From positions 2,294,001 to 2,358,000 of the forward strand of contig NZ_CP114058.1 of the NCBI RefSeq assembly GCF_026967475.1: DNA of 64,000 bases, in the 5' to 3' direction. Below, piece after piece: positions 17,673 through 24,867 of the stretch (position 1 is the stretch's first letter; every line of letters begins with the position of its first letter). The position numbers and the translations under genes are program-made. The notes beneath the pieces were generated by a model that was given only the letters and a program-made list of their open reading frames with translations, searched no databases and was not told the DNA's origin. Source of the DNA: Rouxiella chamberiensis. Its GTDB lineage: Bacteria > Pseudomonadota > Gammaproteobacteria > Enterobacterales > Enterobacteriaceae.

Positions 17673-19675
17673 CTACACCCTGACGACGTTGGTCACCACC
17701 TGCATATAGGCCTGCGCTTCCTGACGGAAGTTCATCTGTACGCCGGATGTGGTGTCGGTAAAGGTGACGGCGATGGCGTCACCGACATAACTCGAAACCA
17801 CAACGTGCGAGTAGGAGGTACCCGACGCAATGACATACACGCGGAACGAACCACAGGTCGCAAAGTTGGTCTTAAGCGTAATGTCATACATGGTGCCTTC
17901 GCTCAGATATTTGTTGTTCGTCGAATCCTTGAGCAACGCCAACACGCTGGTCGTGCTGGTTGATGACGCAAAGGTATTGGCAGAACCTACCCCTTCGTAA
18001 AGGTAATCCTTCATGAACAGCTTTTTATTGAAGTTGACGAAGTCGGCCGACGAGCTCATAAACGGCGTGGTTTCGATAGTCGAGTTATACAACGACAGCG
18101 CACTGCCGGTATTGGTAATACTCAAACCGGTATAGCTGTCGGTCAACGGCGCAAAGGAGTTCTGGTATTGCAGCGTCGAGGTGTAAAGCAGACCGCCGAT
18201 AATCCCGGACAGATAACCGGCACTGACCTGGACACGCGCAAACGGTGCTCTTTCGAAATCATGCAGAATATCGAAGAAGTTGGTCTGACTGGAGTTATCG
18301 CCCGCCACATTGATGGTCGAAAACACCATCGCCACACCGCTCACGGTGGTACAGGAGATTTTCGCCCCTGCGGTCCACGGGAAGGTGGCGACCTTGTCGG
18401 ATGCCGAGATATTGTTCGGCGAGGCGACAACAATGTAGGTGTATCCCAAGCTTGTGTAATAGAAGAGGAACTCCAGCTCATTGGTGCCGTCGGTCAGCTT
18501 AAGCCCGTTTTGTCCGACAATGGAGGTCAGGCCGGTGTTGTCGGTCAGTTTCAGGACCGCCAGACGTTTACCGTTGAAGTCCCAGTCGCCGCTCAGCTGC
18601 GCATACTGCCCCGAGTTGAACAACCACATGCCCCCCAGTAGTTATCGGCAATAAATTTAACAAACACTTTCCAGCCTTCGACAATCGGCGTATTGCCTGT
18701 AGCGCCGTTTGCCAGATAAATACCGACATAGTTGTTAAGCCAGTAATCGCCGGTAATCCAGTTTGATGCGTTGGGCCACTGATGCGCCCCCATGCGGATA
18801 ACCGAGATACAGTTGGATGCCGTACCAATGTGAAGATGTGACAGCGAGAAGCCATAGCCGACCGGTTGGATACCATCCGCCTTGCTGCCCCCGTCGAGAA
18901 CGTTGATAAACAGATTCAGGCCGGAGGCATTACCCACCAGGTCACCGATGGTTATCATCGGCGTTGCGCTCCAGAAGCCGGTGTTGCTCGGGAAATCCGA
19001 GGTTACGGTCAGCTTGTGGATGGAAATATTCAGGCCGTTGTTGAAAATATTGCGAATCAGGACGGTATTGGAGATGGCGTAGCTGCCGGTACCGCGCACC
19101 TCGAGAATGCCATTGTTGGTGGCGGCGTCAATGGCGCTTTGAATCGCCGAAGTCCAGTCGCCGTCTGCCGATGCATCATCGGCATAGTCTTCGATATCAA
19201 TATAACGGGCGGCCTTGTTTCCGAGCGTCGCGATACTGGCTGCGCCGTCGTTGAAGGCTGCGCCCAGAGTGCCGGAAGCGTAGTCGACCGAGCTGTCCCA
19301 GCCGACATAACCTGCCCCGGCAGTGGCGGCGAGTGAGGTTTGCATGGTGTCGAGTACGCGGTTGGCGGCTGCGGTTTCCTGCGCCGTCGCAAAGGTCACG
19401 ACCAGCGTGGCGGACGTCGCCCCGGTCTGCGACGCCGTCAGGGTATAGTTGCCCGCCGTTGAACTGACGACATCGACATAGTTGTATCCTGCCGAGTTGG
19501 TGGTCACGGAACTGACGTTTAGTCCTGCACCGGTACTGACCGTGAAATTAACGACCGAGTTGGCGACGTTCGCGCCTGTCGTGCTGTCGGTAACATTGAC
19601 ACGGACGGTATTGATTGCGCTGCCGTTTGCCTGTGCGCCACGGGTTACTGAAGTAAGAGTGATGATATTAGCCAT
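17673..19675 (-). CDS. Phage-type Ig-domain plus beta-helix spike protein, frameshifted
   Basis: About 667 residues when repaired. Residues 1-95 form a Big_1/invasin-like Ig domain (VTRGAQANGSAINTVRVNVTD...NYTLTASQTGATSATLVVTF). A short helical linker (ETAAANRVLDTMQTSLAA) is followed by a region typical of tail-spike pectate-lyase folds: YIDIEDYADDASADGDWTSA is the head of the repeat and GGSKADGIQPVGYGFSLSHL a turn. The C-terminal half is Ser/Thr/Asn-rich beta structure. The frames meet at CCCCCC 18631-18636; one more base gives YWGGMWLFNSG. No catalytic residues could be assigned. It is the last gene of the late transcript, downstream of Rz1. Confidence 0.7.
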
Positions 19676-19737
19676 GATTGATGCCTCGCGAGTTATGTGA
19701 GTATGCGTTGAGTTACGGGTTAAGTTACGGGTTTGCG

Positions 19738-20061
19738 CTACTTGCTTTGATACTGTTCGAATTGGCGGATGCCATCGAGTTGGGTATTGCAGTTTTGGAG
19801 ATCGGTGAGGAGAAGTTCATTCCACATCACCGCGCCTCCGAAGGTCAGCGGGTTATCGGGAGGTGCCGACGGCTGACACGGCGTCAGCAGGCTGGCCGGG
19901 ATAGGCGTGGCCGGCACTCTGACGAAATTGCTCGTAGTGGGTGAGCAAGCTGTGACTGACAGCATCAGGAACAGGCTCGGCAGCACACGGAGACGGCTTG
20001 AGCGCCGACGTAATAAGAGTTTGTCTCGCCTGGCTTGCGGTTCTGTTCGCCATTTGCTCAT
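19738..20061 (-). CDS. Rz1-like outer-membrane spanin lipoprotein
   Basis: The gene begins inside the Rz gene in another frame and extends 115 bases beyond it, the usual Rz/Rz1 nesting. It has a basic N-terminus, a hydrophobic stretch and the lipobox LSVTAC (about residues 34-39), then a Pro-rich mature part (VPATPIPASLLTPC). It would be anchored in the outer membrane and pair with Rz to fuse the two membranes at the end of lysis. The N-terminal 20 residues before the signal segment are unusually long and basic, so a later start is possible. Confidence 0.75.
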   Translation of the reverse strand: MSKWRTEPQARRDKLLLRRRSSRLRVLPSLFLMLSVTACSPTTSNFVRVPATPIPASLLTPCQPSAPPDNPLTFGGAVMWNELLLTDLQNCNTQLDGIRQFEQYQSK

Positions 20062-20272
20062 TGAGCGCGACTCCTGCTATCTGGTTGTATCTCTCTATGG
20101 CCATCGCCATCGACTGAGAGACGAATTCAGCTTTCTCCTTTTGCTGGGTCATGCTTGACAGGGCCGTGGTTTGAGACACCGCCTCGTCGTAAAAATGAAT
20201 GGCGGTGTAGATAAGCGACAAGATGGCGGACAGCATCAGCGTCATCGCCAGCAGCGTTATTTTATTGATCAC
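19853..20272 (-). CDS. Rz-like inner-membrane spanin
   Basis: A 139-residue protein starting at GTG 20272, whose last bases overlap the endolysin stop in the sequence GTGA, so translation is coupled. It has one membrane helix near the N-terminus (ITLLAMTLMLSAILSLIYTA) and a long periplasmic helical part with the coiled-coil pattern TALSSMTQQKEKAEFVSQ. The end is Ala/Pro-rich. With Rz1 it completes the spanin pair. A longer open frame exists upstream, but it is endolysin sequence read out of frame. Confidence 0.75.
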   Translation of the reverse strand: MINKITLLAMTLMLSAILSLIYTAIHFYDEAVSQTTALSSMTQQKEKAEFVSQSMAMAIERYNQIAGVALNEQMANRTASQARQTLITSALKPSPCAAEPVPDAVSHSLLTHYEQFRQSAGHAYPGQPADAVSAVGTSR

Positions 20273-20763
20273 GATTGCCCCATCAGACAGAGCTGCCTGT
20301 CGATTTCGCGCCGATTCACCAGGCCGCGATTGCGCTCTTTGTTGACATACACCCACAGACGAAGGTCGTCGCAGGCGGCGCGCAGGTTGCCGTCGTTGAG
20401 GTGCCTGAGCAGCGACGAACCGCGAAACGCGTTCACCCCGACGTTATAGGCAAAGGAATAGAGTGCGGCGCGGGTGTAGTTGTCTATCGGCACTTTCACC
20501 GCCGCATCCACCGCTTTTTTTACCGGATTGAGATGTTTCGCCAGCAACGCGTTGCACTCCTTGTCCGAGTAGTATTTTCCGGGAATGACGTCCGTACCGG
20601 TGATGCCGCTGCATACGGTCCACACGCCGCCGACATCCCGATAGGCCACGCTTTTCTGGCCTTCTACGCCTTCCCGTCCTCCCAGCAGGGCCATGGCGAT
20701 AGATAACGCGGTTGCCCCACCTAATTTGACCACTTTGCTTTTTAGTCCTGTTGACATAGCCAT
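20269..20763 (-). CDS. SAR-type phage endolysin, glycoside hydrolase family 24
   Basis: Muramidase of the P21 R-like type. The N-terminal weakly hydrophobic segment LGGATALSIAMALLGG fits a signal-arrest-release anchor that is exported by Sec and later released. The catalytic triad follows as E-x8-D-x5-T in REGVEGQKSVAYRDVGGVWT, then VCSGITGTDV. The start is ATG 20763 with AGGT upstream; ATG 20757 is nearly as good. Length 164 residues, normal. There is no recognisable holin before it; a SAR endolysin can lyse with only a pinholin, or slowly without one. It is first in the endolysin-Rz-Rz1 set. Confidence 0.85.
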   Translation of the reverse strand: MAMSTGLKSKVVKLGGATALSIAMALLGGREGVEGQKSVAYRDVGGVWTVCSGITGTDVIPGKYYSDKECNALLAKHLNPVKKAVDAAVKVPIDNYTRAALYSFAYNVGVNAFRGSSLLRHLNDGNLRAACDDLRLWVYVNKERNRGLVNRREIDRQLCLMGQS

Positions 20764-20832
20764 TGGGTACCTACCTTTGTTACAGACCGCCGAGGCGGCC
20801 ACCGAGAGTAAAACAGGAGGTCTGAAAACGAC

Positions 20833-20856
20833 AAAACCCCGCCGAAGCGAGGTTTT
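20833..20856 (-). terminator. Intrinsic terminator upstream of the lysis genes
   Basis: AAAACCCCGC-CGAA-GCGAGGTTTT stem. Its near-identical twin is at 22718-22742. It sits about 70 bases before the endolysin start and is followed on the minus strand by TGTCGTTTTC. Reading through it would require antitermination. Confidence 0.75.
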
Positions 20857-20870
20857 GGTTGAGAGCGGCT

Positions 20871-20940
20871 ACGTGACTCAGTAACCACTTTATAAGCGTA
20901 CGCGGTAATATGCGGACCGCGTTAGCGCCTTTTTCAATTA
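20871..20940. repeat. Duplicated Q-gene 3' end, copy A (remnant)
   Basis: On the minus strand this segment still reads KKALTRSAYYRVRL-stop, like the C-terminus of the Q gene at 22775 (KKVLTRSAKSRLLY-stop), but the rest of a Q gene is missing. Shared exact blocks with copy B are TGCGGACCGCGT (20911-20922) and ACGTGACTCAGTAACCA (20871-20887), 23 bases apart. A shared terminator follows in both. Confidence 0.75.
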
Positions 20941-20956
20941 TTTTTACCTGCTTTTC

Positions 20957-20978
20957 AGGGGGCTTTTTTCGCCCCCTT
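20957..20978. other. GC-rich hairpin after the large Ig-like gene
   Basis: AGGGGGC-TTTTTTC-GCCCCCT, a 7 bp stem 10 bases after the stop of the 20989-22197 gene. The T-run is on the plus-strand side, so as a minus-strand terminator it is doubtful; it could protect the 3' end. Confidence 0.45.
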
Positions 20979-20988
20979 TTGCAAAGCC

Positions 20989-22197
20989 TTACTGATATTT
21001 CGCCTTGAGGTCTGCGAAGGCGGCATCGACGTTTTGCGATAGCGTCTCGAATGCCGAGGCCGCATAGGCATTAAACGTCTGATCGTCCGCCTCGAAGTTC
21101 GCCAGCGCAGTGGGCAGGTCACTCGCCACTACCGAAGCCGACAACTGTGACAACGCCGTGCCCACATTTTGACCCACGGTATCGAGCTGCTGCTGAACAT
21201 AGCTGATAAAGGTCGCCACATCGGCCTTGAACGCGGCAATATCGGCGCCCGGATCGGCATCTTTCGACACAAAACTCACGACCCGCGTAGCCTGGGTTCC
21301 ATCGCTCAACGAGGCCGTCAGCGTGACTTCCCCTGCTGTGGCGTTAAAGATATACACCGCGGCTTCGCCGAGAGAATCGGTCGACGATGGATTCGGCGTC
21401 GTCGGGAACGTCGCGCCGCTGTTCACGCTAAAGGTCACGCTCTGCCCGGAAATCGCGGCTCCCGTCGCATCCACGACCTTGGCAATCACCACATCCGCCG
21501 TCCCGCCCGCCAGCTGGTTATCAATCAGTGGCGTCAGCGTGAGGCCGAGCGGCAATACCGGATCGCTGACGGGCGGCGTGTCGGGTTTATCCATAAAACT
21601 CACGACCGTCGACGCCGTGGTGCCATCGGCAAGCGTAGCGGTCAGGGTGATGTCGCCTGCCGCCGCGCTGAACACGTAGACCGTTGCCTCGCCGAGCGAG
21701 TTGGTATAGGAAGGATTTGGCGTGGTCGGGAAGGTCGCGCCGGAGGTGACGCTCCAGGTAATCGCCTGATTTGCCACGGCCGCGCCCGTCGAATCTACGA
21801 CCGAGGTCAGCACGATGTCTGCGGTGCTGCCCGCCAGCTGATTGCTGGTCATCGCCGTAAAGTTGATGGTAAAAGGCGGAACAGGATCGGTGCCCGGCGA
21901 GCCGTCTGCATCCACGAAGCTGATAATCGTCGAGGCATAGGTCGCATCCGACAAGGTGGCGATAAGCGTGGTATCGCCGACGATATCGCAAGAGACCGAC
22001 ACGGTAACCTGACCATTGGCATCGGTGGTCAGCGGATTCGCCTGGAAGGTTGCGCCGTTGTTGGCATTGAAGGTGATAACCTGACCGGCGACCGGTGCAC
22101 CGGAGGCGTCGACCACAGTGACCATCACGGAATCGGCACCGCCATTGGGGCCTGCCAGCTGACCGTCCTCGAGAGGAGTGAAACTGATTTTGTACAT
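20989..22197 (-). CDS. Multi-domain bacterial Ig-like (Big_1) protein, 402 residues
   Basis: Three tandem invasin/intimin-type Ig domains of about 100 residues. Each starts with an LxxNQLAG/LEDGQLAG motif (residues 8, 117 and 222), passes GATFxxNP or GATFPTTPNPS, and ends with DGTTASTVVSF-like strands. Pro/Asp linkers join them. The last 75 residues are a helical segment with heptad character (FISYVQQQLDTVGQNVGTAL). No signal peptide or membrane helix is visible, so export, if any, would be by lysis. Such domains decorate phage capsids and tails and bacterial adhesins. It lies between the Q gene and the lysis genes, where lambdoid phages often carry extra cargo. Confidence 0.75.
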   Translation of the reverse strand: MYKISFTPLEDGQLAGPNGGADSVMVTVVDASGAPVAGQVITFNANNGATFQANPLTTDANGQVTVSVSCDIVGDTTLIATLSDATYASTIISFVDADGSPGTDPVPPFTINFTAMTSNQLAGSTADIVLTSVVDSTGAAVANQAITWSVTSGATFPTTPNPSYTNSLGEATVYVFSAAAGDITLTATLADGTTASTVVSFMDKPDTPPVSDPVLPLGLTLTPLIDNQLAGGTADVVIAKVVDATGAAISGQSVTFSVNSGATFPTTPNPSSTDSLGEAAVYIFNATAGEVTLTASLSDGTQATRVVSFVSKDADPGADIAAFKADVATFISYVQQQLDTVGQNVGTALSQLSASVVASDLPTALANFEADDQTFNAYAASAFETLSQNVDAAFADLKAKYQ

Positions 22198-22270
22198 GTT
22201 TTTTCCTTACGTTTATATGTTTGTGAATTGACGTGTAAAAAGGGCTTTTGACAACGCCTTGAAACGAAAA

Positions 22271-22288
22271 AACCCGCCGGAGCGGGTT
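22271..22288 (-). terminator. Terminator between the two Ig-like genes
   Basis: AACCCGC-CGGA-GCGGGTT perfect stem with TTTTTCG on its minus-strand 3' side, 35 bases after the 107-residue gene. Confidence 0.75.
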
Positions 22289-22322
22289 GATGGGGAGGCG
22301 TATGTCGGACGTGACGGCCGGT

Positions 22323-22646
22323 CTATTGACCCAGGCTCATGAGATAGTCACGTGAAACGAAAGTCACCACCGTCGAGGCGGTGGTCCCGTCGGCGAGGGT
22401 TGCCGTCAGGTTGGCATCTCCCGCCGTGTTGCTGAACAAGGTGACCAGCGCCTCACCGGCCGCATCGGTCAGCAGCGGATTTTCCAGAATATCGAGCGTG
22501 GCGCTGTTATCGACAGCGAAAGTCACGGCCAGATCCGGTACTACGGCACCGTTTTCATCGACGACTTTCGCGACGACCTGAACGGGCGTGCCGTTTGGAC
22601 CGGCCATCTGCGTGCCTGAGAGAGATTGAAAGCTGATTGTAGACAT
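22323..22646 (-). CDS. Single-domain bacterial Ig-like (Big_1) protein
   Basis: A 107-residue protein made of one Ig domain. Its strands LSGTQMAGPNG, VAKVVDENGAVVPDLAVTF and LTATLADGTTASTVVTF match the domains of the larger neighbour, the last almost word for word. I start at ATG 22646, with AAGGA seven bases upstream; an upstream in-frame start at 22682 is weaker. It could be a small decoration protein, or a single copy that seeded the multi-domain neighbour. No signal peptide. It is the first gene after Q. Confidence 0.7.
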   Translation of the reverse strand: MSTISFQSLSGTQMAGPNGTPVQVVAKVVDENGAVVPDLAVTFAVDNSATLDILENPLLTDAAGEALVTLFSNTAGDANLTATLADGTTASTVVTFVSRDYLMSLGQ

Positions 22647-22717
22647 AAGATTTTCCTTCATGGTTTCGATTGAAAGTGGCAATGGGCTGCGTCACTGCGG
22701 TCACCCTCCAAAAACGC

Positions 22718-22742
22718 AAAAACCCCGCCGAAGCGAGGTTTT
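22718..22742 (-). terminator. Intrinsic terminator downstream of Q
   Basis: AAAAACCCCGC-CGAA-GCGAGGTTTT, the same hairpin as at 20833. It lies between the Q stop and the first Ig gene. On the minus strand TTTTTGCGTTTTTG follows. Confidence 0.8.
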
Positions 22743-22754
22743 ATGTTTTTGGTC

Positions 22755-22822
22755 ACGTGACTCAGTAACCAGTTTTAATAGAGTAAACGGCTTTTTGCGG
22801 ACCGCGTGAGCACTTTTTTCGG
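22755..22822. repeat. Duplicated Q-gene 3' end, copy B (in the intact Q gene)
   Basis: Contains the last codons of the Q gene plus its downstream flank. It shares TGCGGACCGCGT (22796-22807) and the 17-base ACGTGACTCAGTAACCA (22755-22771) with copy A at 20871-20940. The conserved noncoding 17-mer directly after Q could be part of the late promoter or Q-response site. Confidence 0.75.
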
Positions 22823-23206
22823 TTCACGATAAATTTCTACAATCGGGTCCATATCCAGCTTCACGTCCAGCATCGACAGACACCCTTCCACAAAACCTTC
22901 CGCCAGTTGCAGCATGATACGCACCAGCTTCTCATCTTTTTTGAGCGCACGCGCAATCGCCCGTTTTGGCTGATTCATAACGTAATGCAGCACCAGCAGC
23001 TGATATTCTTCGGGTTTAAGCTGTTTCAGGCGCGTGACGCACCCGTCGATCAGCATTCCGTCGTCATCGCAGCAGGAGATGCGCGATTTCGTGGTTTGCG
23101 GCAGCAATCCCCGAAAACCGGCCGCCGTTTTCTGCCAGTCGAGATGGCTGTGATCCGCCGCCGCCCAACCGCCCCAGCGCGCCAAAACTTGTGGTATATC
23201 TCTCAT
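22775..23206 (-). CDS. Phage antitermination protein Q
   Basis: A 143-residue member of the Q82/antitermQ-like family. The N-terminus MRDIPQVLARWGGWAA is the hallmark of this group, followed by a C-C pair (ISCCDDDG) and the helical domain LKPEEYQLLVLHYVMNQPKRAIARAL with a helix-turn-helix look. It would bind DNA near the late promoter and let RNA polymerase pass the terminators found after nearly every downstream gene (22718, 22271, 20833). It lies 26 bases downstream of the DnaC-like gene. Confidence 0.85.
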   Translation of the reverse strand: MRDIPQVLARWGGWAAADHSHLDWQKTAAGFRGLLPQTTKSRISCCDDDGMLIDGCVTRLKQLKPEEYQLLVLHYVMNQPKRAIARALKKDEKLVRIMLQLAEGFVEGCLSMLDVKLDMDPIVEIYREPKKVLTRSAKSRLLY

Positions 23207-23231
23207 AAGTTTTCCTCCATAGGTCGCTTTT

Positions 23232-23978
23232 TCATGCCCTGCCGCCTTTACGGCTGCGGTAACTTTGCCAGGTAAACGGGACCCACAATCCCCCGTTGGT
23301 TTGCCTGTCCATCATTCTTTCGCCCAGCAGACTGAGCAGCTGGTCATAATTCAGGTTGGTCAGCATGCCCGTCGGCTTCAGCAGCAGCTGACGGCGGTCA
23401 ACAATCTGGCTGAGCAGATTGATTTCAAAATCGTTGTGAGTGCTCTTTTGCACCCCGACTTCGTCGAGCACCAGCAAATCGAGCTGGCAGAGATCTTTAA
23501 GTAACGTCGCCTCTTTAACCGGACTGTTTTTCTCGAAGCTGGCGCGAAATTTCTGGCAGATTTCCGCCACGGTAATAATGGCGGCCACTCGCCCCTCTTT
23601 GATGAGATTCCTGACGATAGCCGTAGCGAGATGATTCTTGCCCGTGCCCACGTTTCCGGAAAAAATAAAGCCGCCGTGCGTTTGACCAAAGTTCTGTAGA
23701 AAGGCCTGCGCCAAGGTCAGCGCCTGCTGCTGTTCGGGAGACTCGACGAGATAATTGCGAAATCCGCAGTCCTGATGCAGCGGTTGAATGCCCGAACGGC
23801 CCAGCACCCTTTCCAGCCGCGCCATGCGATTGAGATCCGTCACCCGCTTGGCCGCCTTTTTGCCTTCTTCCTGCTGCCAGGCCATCAACTCTTCGCTGGT
23901 CTGGCAATGTGCCTTGACGTGCGGCGGTTTCAGCGCCAGAAAACGGGCCATCACTTCGGCGGATTTAGATAAGCTCAT
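23232..23978 (-). CDS. DnaC-like replication protein (helicase loader)
   Basis: AAA+ ATPase of the DnaC/phage P-equivalent group. The Walker A motif is GNVGTGKNHLA, Walker B LLVLDEVG, and the arginine-finger region TNLNYDQLLSLLGERMMDR. The N-terminal part (MSLSKSAEVMARFLALKPPH) is the helicase-contact region. The start is ATG 23978; it overlaps the upstream O-like gene by 14 bases, so the two are coupled. An unusual N replaces the common T/S after the Walker A lysine (GKN). About 248 residues, normal. Acts with the host DnaB helicase. Confidence 0.8.
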   Translation of the reverse strand: MSLSKSAEVMARFLALKPPHVKAHCQTSEELMAWQQEEGKKAAKRVTDLNRMARLERVLGRSGIQPLHQDCGFRNYLVESPEQQQALTLAQAFLQNFGQTHGGFIFSGNVGTGKNHLATAIVRNLIKEGRVAAIITVAEICQKFRASFEKNSPVKEATLLKDLCQLDLLVLDEVGVQKSTHNDFEINLLSQIVDRRQLLLKPTGMLTNLNYDQLLSLLGERMMDRQTNGGLWVPFTWQSYRSRKGGRA

Positions 23979-24735
23979 CGTCTTCTCCCTCTTGTGGCAG
24001 CAGCGGCAGATGGCGGTTAAATCCGGTTGGAATGTCGGCGCTGGCGCGGGCCAGAACTCTTGCCGGCGTTGCAGGACTTTTTCGGCCATTGAATTTCGCC
24101 GCGTTGCGTAGCCAGGTGTTCAGCGCGGCGTGCCAGTCCTTGAAAGTTGATCCTTTGGCCCGATGATGATCGCAAAAAATGGCAAACTCGGCGGCGAGAT
24201 CCACGTGTAATTCAGCGGCCAGCACCCGATGTTTTTCCACAGGAACAAATGCTTCCGGCAGGGTTGTGGCCCGTGTTGCAACGGATTTAGCGGGCTTGCC
24301 CATAACAGGATCCTTGACTGGATCCTGAAAGTGACTGGATCTGGTGCCACCTGCCGACACAGGGGGTGTGGCATTGGATGACTCAGCTGAGTATGCCATC
24401 GACACGGCTGGGTCTGCTGCCGACCCAGGGGCCGGGGTTTCTGACGACCCGGTCGACACGGCATTGAGCGTCAAGTAGTAGAGATTTGAGGTATTTCCCT
24501 TACCATTGTTAACCCCAAGACGATTTTCCTTGGCAATCAGGCCGAGCGCCACAAGCGCTGAGATATGCGTTTTCACCGCGCTCTTGCTGCATTCGCACTG
24601 ATCGGCAACGTGTTGATAAGAAGGCCAACATTCGCCCCTGTCATTGGCGTTGTCGGCCAATTTCATCAATACCAGCTTACGCAGAGGGCTTCCTACCTTG
24701 ATTGCCATCGCTCTTGCCATTAGGGTCATACTCAT
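23965..24735 (-). CDS. Phage replication protein O-like, helix-turn-helix
   Basis: A 256-residue protein. Its N-terminal winged helix (about residues 18-75: KLVLMKLADNANDRGECWPSYQ, CSKSAVKTHISALVALGLI) would bind the element's replication origin. A low-complexity Ala/Ser/Pro/Thr linker (about 95-150), where iterons would be expected in the DNA, leads to a C-terminal domain with FKDWHAALNTWLRNA, typical of DnaB/DnaC-contacting O proteins. The start is ATG 24735 with AGGGG upstream; a GTG at 24780 is less likely. First gene of the early transcript, divergent from the repressor. Confidence 0.8.
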   Translation of the reverse strand: MSMTLMARAMAIKVGSPLRKLVLMKLADNANDRGECWPSYQHVADQCECSKSAVKTHISALVALGLIAKENRLGVNNGKGNTSNLYYLTLNAVSTGSSETPAPGSAADPAVSMAYSAESSNATPPVSAGGTRSSHFQDPVKDPVMGKPAKSVATRATTLPEAFVPVEKHRVLAAELHVDLAAEFAIFCDHHRAKGSTFKDWHAALNTWLRNAAKFNGRKSPATPARVLARASADIPTGFNRHLPLLPQEGEDDELI

Positions 24736-24781
24736 TCCGCTATCCCCTCGTCTTCCGTATTTAGTTAAGTCCAGCTTCACA

Positions 24782-24848
24782 ATCTAACTTAAGTTAGATA
24801 TTATATCCAAGGTTAAGTTTGATCAAATAAAACTAAGATAACTTAGTT
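24782..24848. promoter_or_regulatory. CI operator region
   Basis: Two AT-rich palindromes lie in the gap between the repressor and O-like genes: ATCTAACTTAAGTTAGAT (24782-24799, perfect) and AACTAAGATAACTTAGTT (24831-24848, seven-base arms with four-base spacer). They share the half-site AACTTAG/CTAAGTT with small variation. A further half-site GGTTAAGTTTGAT lies at 24811-24823. Their positions would let the CI protein control both divergent promoters. Confidence 0.6.
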
Positions 24849-24867
24849 AATAAATTGAGAGCAGATT

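Noticed and set aside
21169..22251. A 360-codon open frame on the plus strand opposite the large Ig-like gene
   Set aside because: It is the antisense frame of a GC-biased repeat-rich gene, Arg/Gly/His-rich with no start signals and no domain, while the minus-strand frame has clear Ig domains.
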